The position numbers were made by a program, and so were the translations under genes. Source: DASSKA01 sp035765755 (GTDB lineage: Bacteria > Actinomycetota > Actinomycetes > Propionibacteriales > Nocardioidaceae). Taken from it: a stretch of DNA of 9,376 nt. Of this stretch, positions 5,886-9,376 are shown piece by piece. Each line of letters starts with the position of its first letter. Within the stretch, counting starts at the first letter, position 1. Location of the stretch: NCBI GenBank assembly GCA_035765755.1, contig DASTWW010000210.1:1-9376 (forward strand), read 5' to 3'. Below the pieces are notes generated by a model that was given only the letters and a program-made list of their open reading frames with translations, did no database searches and was not told the DNA's origin.

Positions 5886-6380
5886 GTGAACCCGCTGACC
5901 GAGCCGCACGTCCGCGCTGCCTTCGTGAACCTGACGAAGGGGGAGACGAAGCGCCTGAACGTGCCTCGCGATCTCGCCCAGCGTCCCTGGGACGACCTCG
6001 ACTACTTCGGCTGGCGCGATCCGCAGTCGCCCATGCGGGGCTATCTCGTCGCTCCGGTCGGCGACCGTCTGGTCGGCGTCGCGCTCCGCGCGCCGTCCTC
6101 GAGCGTCGGGTCCGCGAGGCCCAGCATGTGCTCGCTGTGCCTGACGCTGCACTCGGGCGGGGTCTCGCTGATGGTCGCCCCGAGGGCCGGCAAAGCCGGC
6201 CAGCAGGGCCATTCGGTCGGCACGAACATCTGCGCCGACCTCTCCTGCTCGCTCTACCTGCGCGGCAAGCTGCGGACGGGTACGCCGGCCATGCGCGAGA
6301 CGCTCAGTCTGGACCAACGAATTGAGCGGCTGGTTGGGAACGTCGAATCGTTCCTCGGCAGGGTGACGAGCGCGGCGTAA
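5886..6380 (+). CDS. FBP-domain (FusB-like) treble-clef zinc-finger protein
   Basis: This 164-residue protein resembles the FBP_C family, named after the C-terminal zinc finger of fibronectin-binding-like proteins and including the EF-G-binding proteins FusB/FusC. A four-cysteine zinc site is visible: C82 and C85 in CSLC, C116 and C121 in ICADLSC, with the linking segment GTNICADLSCSLYLRGK typical of the family. The N-terminal ~80 residues are shorter than the helical domain of FusB, a longer protein (roughly 210 residues). FusB/FusC free EF-G from ribosomes stalled by fusidic acid; whether actinobacterial relatives bind EF-G is unknown, so resistance is not claimed. There is no signal peptide or membrane segment, so it should be cytoplasmic. 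GTG 5886 is chosen because similarity begins there; the frame is open upstream but overlaps tetR. The divergent TetR and the palindrome over its promoter suggest ligand-induced expression. Confidence 0.85.
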   Translation: MNPLTEPHVRAAFVNLTKGETKRLNVPRDLAQRPWDDLDYFGWRDPQSPMRGYLVAPVGDRLVGVALRAPSSSVGSARPSMCSLCLTLHSGGVSLMVAPRAGKAGQQGHSVGTNICADLSCSLYLRGKLRTGTPAMRETLSLDQRIERLVGNVESFLGRVTSAA

Positions 6381-6395
6381 CACGGGGACCCGAGC

Positions 6396-6417
6396 GCGCG
6401 GCAGCATGCGACCGCGC
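6396..6417. terminator. Possible hairpin between the convergent FBP and ComB-like genes
   Basis: GCGCGG (6396-6401) and CCGCGC (6412-6417) can pair as a 6-bp stem with a 10-nt loop; the loop contains the self-complementary GCATGC. It lies between the stop codons of two genes that face each other. The stem is short, so the call is tentative. Confidence 0.35.
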
Positions 6418-6424
6418 AGCAAGC

Positions 6425-7189
6425 TCAGCGGCGATGCGCGACGAACCTGCCCTGTTCCAGGACCGGCACTCCGTCGCTGACGTCGAGCTGGGCCGCGATG
6501 CGCACGTCATCAGCGAAACCCGTCGTCGCCAGCTCCTGGCCGCTGGCGCAGTCGAGCAGCGCGCTGCCCAGTGAGGACCTGACGGCGTCGAAGGCAGCGG
6601 CGGCGGTAAGCGCCTCGGGGCTGAAGCCGGTGCCCGCCTTGTCGAGGGCCGCGAGCACGGCACCGGCGCCCCACAGGTCCTCGACGGCGGGCCGGAGGGA
6701 GCCGTCCCCCCACCGCTCGCCAGCCGCGACCACCGTGACCGCGCGGTCGGGGTCATCGGCCAGTGCCGCGCGGAGCCATGCAGCCACCGCCAACCGGTTG
6801 CGTAGGCAGACGCCCACCACGGTGACGCCGGCATCGGTCAGGCGGAGGCTGATCGCCGAGCCGTTCGGAGAGGGCAGCACCAGGCGCTGCATCGGCGGTG
6901 CTGCCAGGATGCTGGCCGGGGAGAGGCTCACCTGGTCGGCCGAGCCGACCTGTCGCCGGCCGACCGCGAGGTTCGCGTCGAGGCGGCGGGCATGCTGGCT
7001 CGCGGCGTCGCTGCCGAAGACGAACGGGTAGACCTCCGTGCCGCGGTCGGTGGCCACGTTCAGCGACGTGGTGAAGCTGAGCACGTCGACCACCACCGCG
7101 AGGTCTCCCCGGCGTACGGCGACGGCGGCTCCCGCCGACGCCCAGACCATCCGCACCCGGAACCGATGCTGCCCGAAAACCTCGTTCAC
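6425..7189 (-). CDS. ComB-like 2-phosphosulfolactate phosphatase family protein
   Basis: This 254-residue protein belongs to the ComB family, founded on the enzyme that dephosphorylates 2-phosphosulfolactate in coenzyme M synthesis. Family landmarks are present: VVVDVLSFTTS with D35 (32-42), LPSPNGS (105-111), AAGERW (155-160), EDLWGAGAV (170-178) and the closing CASGQEL...GFADDV (214-229). The family length is about 230-260, so it appears complete. No other coenzyme M gene is present, and ComB homologues are widespread in bacteria not known to make this cofactor, so the substrate is probably another phosphorylated acid and is unknown. GTG 7189 is chosen because FGQHRFRVRMVW matches the usual N-terminus; it lacks a good ribosome site. 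It follows the MFS gene after 38 bp on the same strand and may be transcribed with it. Confidence 0.87.
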   Translation of the reverse strand: MNEVFGQHRFRVRMVWASAGAAVAVRRGDLAVVVDVLSFTTSLNVATDRGTEVYPFVFGSDAASQHARRLDANLAVGRRQVGSADQVSLSPASILAAPPMQRLVLPSPNGSAISLRLTDAGVTVVGVCLRNRLAVAAWLRAALADDPDRAVTVVAAGERWGDGSLRPAVEDLWGAGAVLAALDKAGTGFSPEALTAAAAFDAVRSSLGSALLDCASGQELATTGFADDVRIAAQLDVSDGVPVLEQGRFVAHRR

Positions 7190-7227
7190 GCCAGCGAGTG
7201 TCTCAGCGCTTCGCCCTCGAGCATCGC

Positions 7228-8484
7228 TCAAGGTGCCGGGACCAGCGGATGCTCGGGTCGGAAGGTCCGGAACCGGCGCAGCGGGGTGTCCACCATCGCG
7301 GTTGCGGCCACCCCGAGCAGGCACAGGACACCACCGGAGACCACGGCCACCGTGGGCGACGTACCGGCCGCGACGAGACCGCCGCGGAAGTTGCCGAGGT
7401 CCGGACCGGAGACACCGACGACGTGGTCGACCGCGCTCACCCGACCACGGTGCGAGTCGGGGGTGGCCAACTGGACGATCAGGCCGCGGGCCACCACCGA
7501 GCCCATGTCCGCAGCACCGGCGACGGCCAGGCAAGCGAGCGCCAGCCACGACTGCTGCGCCAGTCCGAAGCCGGACATTGCGGCACCCCAGACCGCGGCG
7601 CACGCGAGCATGGCCGCGCCCGGGCGCGCGGACCGGGTGATCACGCCGGAGGCGAAGCCGGCCAGGATGCCGCCGCACGCGAGCGCCGAGAACATCAGCC
7701 CCAGCGTCTGCGGGCCGCCGCCGAACCGGTGCGCGTTGACCACCGGGAACAGCGAGATGGGCATGGCCATCACCGTGGCCAGCAGGTCGGTCAGGAACAC
7801 CCCGCTGAGCACGGGACGGCCGGCGATGAACCGCCAGCCCTCCCAGATCGCACGCAGGCCTGGTCGCGCGGTGTCCTCGGAGCGGGGGAGCGGCGGCAGC
7901 CGAAGCACGGCGTACCACGCGGCGCCGAAGGTCACCGCATCCACCAGGTAGCAGCCGGCCGCGCCCCACCCGGCGAGCACCGCGCCGGCGATCGCCGGGC
8001 CGACCAGCATGATGCCCTGGAAGCTCATCTGGTTCAGGGCGATCCCGGCGCCGAGCAGGTCGCGGGAGAGCAGGTGCACCAGGAACGTGCGTCGGGCCGG
8101 GGCGCCCAGAGCGCCGGCGCCGCTCTGCACCGCGACCAGGGCGAGCAGCACCGGCAGCGAGCCCACCCCGGCCAGCGCCTGGAGGGCGAGGAGCGCCGCC
8201 GCCACCGTCTGCCCGGTCGTGGTCAGCAGCACCAGCCGCCTCCGGTCGAAGGAGTCGGCCAGCGAGCCACCGACCAAACCGAGCACCACGGTGGGGACCG
8301 CCCGCACCAGGCCGATCGCGCCGGTCGCGACCGGGCTGTGGGTGAGCTGCCAGGCCTGGTACAGCACCGCCACCGTGGTGAGCTGCCAGCCCACCGCGGA
8401 CAGCGCCCCGCACAGCCACAGCCGCCGGAACGGCGCGCTCGCCCGCAGCGGGCGGACGTCGACGAGGCCGTGGAGCGGGTTCAC
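7228..8484 (-). CDS. MFS transporter (MFS_3 / EntS-like exporter)
   Basis: This 418-residue membrane protein has about 12 hydrophobic segments. It resembles the MFS_3/EntS group more than the first MFS protein in the window. Motif A is clear, GGSLADSFDRRR (72-83), and the second half carries the group's SHRGRVSAVD segment (344-353) followed by a glycine-rich helix (GVSGPDLGNFRGG, 357-369). Members export siderophores, macrolides and other small molecules by proton antiport; the substrate here cannot be told. The start is GTG 8484, sharing GTGA with the marR stop, with GAGGA 6 nt upstream; frame continuing upstream lies inside marR. The overlap makes translational coupling with the regulator likely. 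The ComB-like gene follows on the same strand after 38 bp. Confidence 0.9.
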   Translation of the reverse strand: MNPLHGLVDVRPLRASAPFRRLWLCGALSAVGWQLTTVAVLYQAWQLTHSPVATGAIGLVRAVPTVVLGLVGGSLADSFDRRRLVLLTTTGQTVAAALLALQALAGVGSLPVLLALVAVQSGAGALGAPARRTFLVHLLSRDLLGAGIALNQMSFQGIMLVGPAIAGAVLAGWGAAGCYLVDAVTFGAAWYAVLRLPPLPRSEDTARPGLRAIWEGWRFIAGRPVLSGVFLTDLLATVMAMPISLFPVVNAHRFGGGPQTLGLMFSALACGGILAGFASGVITRSARPGAAMLACAAVWGAAMSGFGLAQQSWLALACLAVAGAADMGSVVARGLIVQLATPDSHRGRVSAVDHVVGVSGPDLGNFRGGLVAAGTSPTVAVVSGGVLCLLGVAATAMVDTPLRRFRTFRPEHPLVPAP

Positions 8485-8993
8485 CGCCCATCCTCGAGGA
8501 TCGCGGTGATCCGGTCGTGAAAGGGCCGCCGTGCGAGCGCCTGCTCGAGATCGCGCACCACCTGGCTCAGCGGATAGGGGATCTCCCCCTCGAGCTCGGC
8601 AAGGGCGGCCTCGGTGGCCCGCCACTCCGCCTCCATCAACGGCACCAGAGATCTGCCCTTGCGGGTCGCCGCGACCTCGCGGGTGCGGGCGTCGCCGCGC
8701 CCCGCCACGCTGCGCACCAGCCCGTCCCGCCGCATCGCGGCCACGGTCTGGCTCATCGCCGAGTGCGTCACGTCGACCGAGTCGGCCAGCTGGCGGATGG
8801 TCATCGGGCCCCGGTGCGACAGCCGGACCAGCGGCAGGACGTAGCGGGGTCGCACGGCCACGCCCCGTTCGTCGTACAGGCCGACGATGGCGCGGTCCAT
8901 CGCCTCCAGCAGCAGCCGGAGTGGCCGCCAGCGGCTGTGCTCAGTGGGGTCGGGCTCGGTGAGGTCGGGCTCGGTGGGCTCGCGCGAGGTCAC
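8481..8993 (-). CDS. MarR family transcriptional regulator (second marR-MFS pair)
   Basis: This 170-residue regulator has an N-terminal hydrophilic tail with a short imperfect repeat (TEPDL-TEPDP, 7-16), a dimer helix (~22-44) and a winged helix-turn-helix (~50-118). The recognition helix is probably VTHSAMSQTVAAMRRDGLV (75-93), and the wing contains GRGDARTREVAATRKGR (98-114), the D-x-R wing pattern of the family. It shares only fold-level resemblance with the other MarR in the window. GTG 8993 has no ribosome site, but a possible -10 TACAGT (9005-9000) ends 6 nt upstream, suggesting a leaderless message. The palindrome over this promoter and the GTGA overlap with the exporter gene point to self-regulation and control of the pump. 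The ligand is unknown. Confidence 0.92.
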   Translation of the reverse strand: MTSREPTEPDLTEPDPTEHSRWRPLRLLLEAMDRAIVGLYDERGVAVRPRYVLPLVRLSHRGPMTIRQLADSVDVTHSAMSQTVAAMRRDGLVRSVAGRGDARTREVAATRKGRSLVPLMEAEWRATEAALAELEGEIPYPLSQVVRDLEQALARRPFHDRITAILEDGR

Positions 8994-9002
8994 TCACGAA
9001 CT

Positions 9003-9030
9003 GTAACAGCACTTGTACAAGCGCTGTCAC
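9003..9030. promoter_or_regulatory. Second MarR operator, 28-bp imperfect palindrome
   Basis: Two 13-bp arms (9003-9015 and 9018-9030) match at 11 of 13 positions around a TA centre, with a perfect core CTTGTACAAG (9012-9021). It lies 9 nt upstream of the marR GTG, touches the candidate -10 TACAGT, and reaches a possible -35 GTGACA (9030-9025). It also contains the stop codon of the upstream DUF4873 gene. Autorepression by the adjacent MarR is the natural inference. Confidence 0.8.
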
Positions 9031-9320
9031 AACTCGAACGGCGGCCTCCCGGTGCCGGTCACCCGGAAACGGCCCCAGGGGTCCTCGTCGGAGAGCCGGG
9101 CGGGCGCTTCGCCCTCCGTCGTCTGGAGTACGACGGACGCGCCTGTTCGCGCCAGATCACCCACGGACGGGTCGGCGGCCACCCGCCCGTGCCAGTGGTA
9201 CTTCCCGTCGATCGGCTGGAACACCCCGCGCAGCCGCACGGTCACCTCGACGGAGCTGTCCCCGCTGACCAGCCGGGCCGGCCCGTCGTACCCGGGCTCG
9301 TCGTGCGCAGCCGTGCTCAT
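9027..9320 (-). CDS. DUF4873 domain-containing protein
   Basis: This 97-residue protein matches the small DUF4873 family along its length: GYDGPARL near the start (10-17), a strongly typical VRLRGVFQPIDGKYHWHGRV (28-47), and a short C-terminal strand ending RPPFEL. The family has no known biochemical function; it occurs beside or fused to flavin-dependent monooxygenases in actinobacteria, so a role alongside an oxidase is a guess from association. It lacks a signal peptide and membrane segments. ATG 9320 is supported by GGAGGAG about 8 nt upstream. The ATG overlaps the stop of an upstream gene as ATGA, so the two are probably one operon. Its own stop lies in the operator of the following marR, 33 nt before that gene. 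Confidence 0.88.
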   Translation of the reverse strand: MSTAAHDEPGYDGPARLVSGDSSVEVTVRLRGVFQPIDGKYHWHGRVAADPSVGDLARTGASVVLQTTEGEAPARLSDEDPWGRFRVTGTGRPPFEL

Positions 9321-9376
9321 GGTCTGTTCTCCTCCTGCTGGTCCGGCACCACCCGCAACGGCCGGCCGGGCGCGAG
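9317..9376 (-). CDS. C-terminal end of an unidentified gene cut by the window edge
   Basis: An open frame enters from the right edge and ends in TGA (9319-9317), which overlaps the ATG of the DUF4873 gene as ATGA. Only 19 residues are visible (LAPGRPLRVV followed by PDQQEENRP), too few to assign a family. The overlap and the ribosome site for DUF4873 inside its last codons make it a probable coding end. From the usual neighbours of DUF4873, a flavin-dependent monooxygenase would be the first guess, but nothing in these residues shows it. Confidence 0.55.
   Translation of the reverse strand, partial: LAPGRPLRVVPDQQEENRP

Noticed and set aside
5886..6380. Fusidic-acid resistance gene call (fusB)
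   Set aside because: The zinc-finger motif fits the wider FBP family, but the protein is shorter than FusB and nothing here shows EF-G binding, so no gene symbol is given.
7190..8491. Upstream extension of the ComB-like reading frame through the MFS gene, giving a 688-residue protein
   Set aside because: The added part is Arg/Gly/Ala-rich and overlaps the real MFS gene in another frame; ComB similarity begins only at GTG 7189.
7198..8520. Open frame of about 440 codons on the plus strand opposite the second MFS gene
   Set aside because: It is a low-complexity shadow frame (Arg/Gln/His/Gly rich) opposite a clear membrane transporter.

Overview
This is a very GC-rich, gene-dense window with GTG/TTG starts and tight 4-nt gene overlaps, typical of a high-GC actinobacterium. 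The protein mix (MEDS/HATPase anti-sigma regulator, secreted sedolisin, stand-alone OLD-type TOPRIM protein, FBP zinc-finger protein, DUF4873) fits Nocardioides or a related genus, but the genus is an inference and was not tested. There are no rRNA or tRNA genes, no CRISPR array and no intact mobile element.

Layout. (i) 37-978 (+): a MEDS-HATPase regulator of the RsbA type, ending in a 16-bp perfect hairpin (984-1020) that it shares with the convergent gene to its right. (ii) 1039-2490 (-): a secreted S53 serine-carboxyl peptidase with its own promoter, strong ribosome binding site and TTG start. (iii) 2592-4270 (-): a marR-MFS efflux pair overlapping by GTGA, with a near-perfect operator palindrome just upstream of marR. 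(iv) 4303-4667: a gene-free stretch with a GC hairpin and two 31-bp direct repeats 51 bp apart, possibly the remnant of a transposon end. (v) 4668-5228 (+): a TOPRIM protein, convergent with (vi) a TetR regulator (5247-5825, -), which is divergent from an FBP/FusB-like zinc-finger protein (5886-6380, +). The 60-bp gap between these two holds a palindrome that overlaps the predicted -35 box of the FBP gene. (vii) 6425-9376 (-): a leftward series made of the tail of an unidentified gene, DUF4873, a second marR-MFS pair and a ComB-like phosphatase.

How the genes work together. The window is mostly small regulator-plus-effector units. Two independent MarR repressors each sit directly in front of, and are translationally coupled to, a drug-type MFS exporter, and each has a palindrome over its own putative leaderless promoter. 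A TetR regulator probably controls both itself and the divergent FBP protein, whose family includes EF-G-binding fusidic-acid-resistance proteins. No single new multi-gene system is evident. The items most worth following are the TetR/FBP operator arrangement, the orphan TOPRIM protein beside a possible mobile-element scar, the sedolisin with almost no propeptide, and the ComB homologue behind an exporter.
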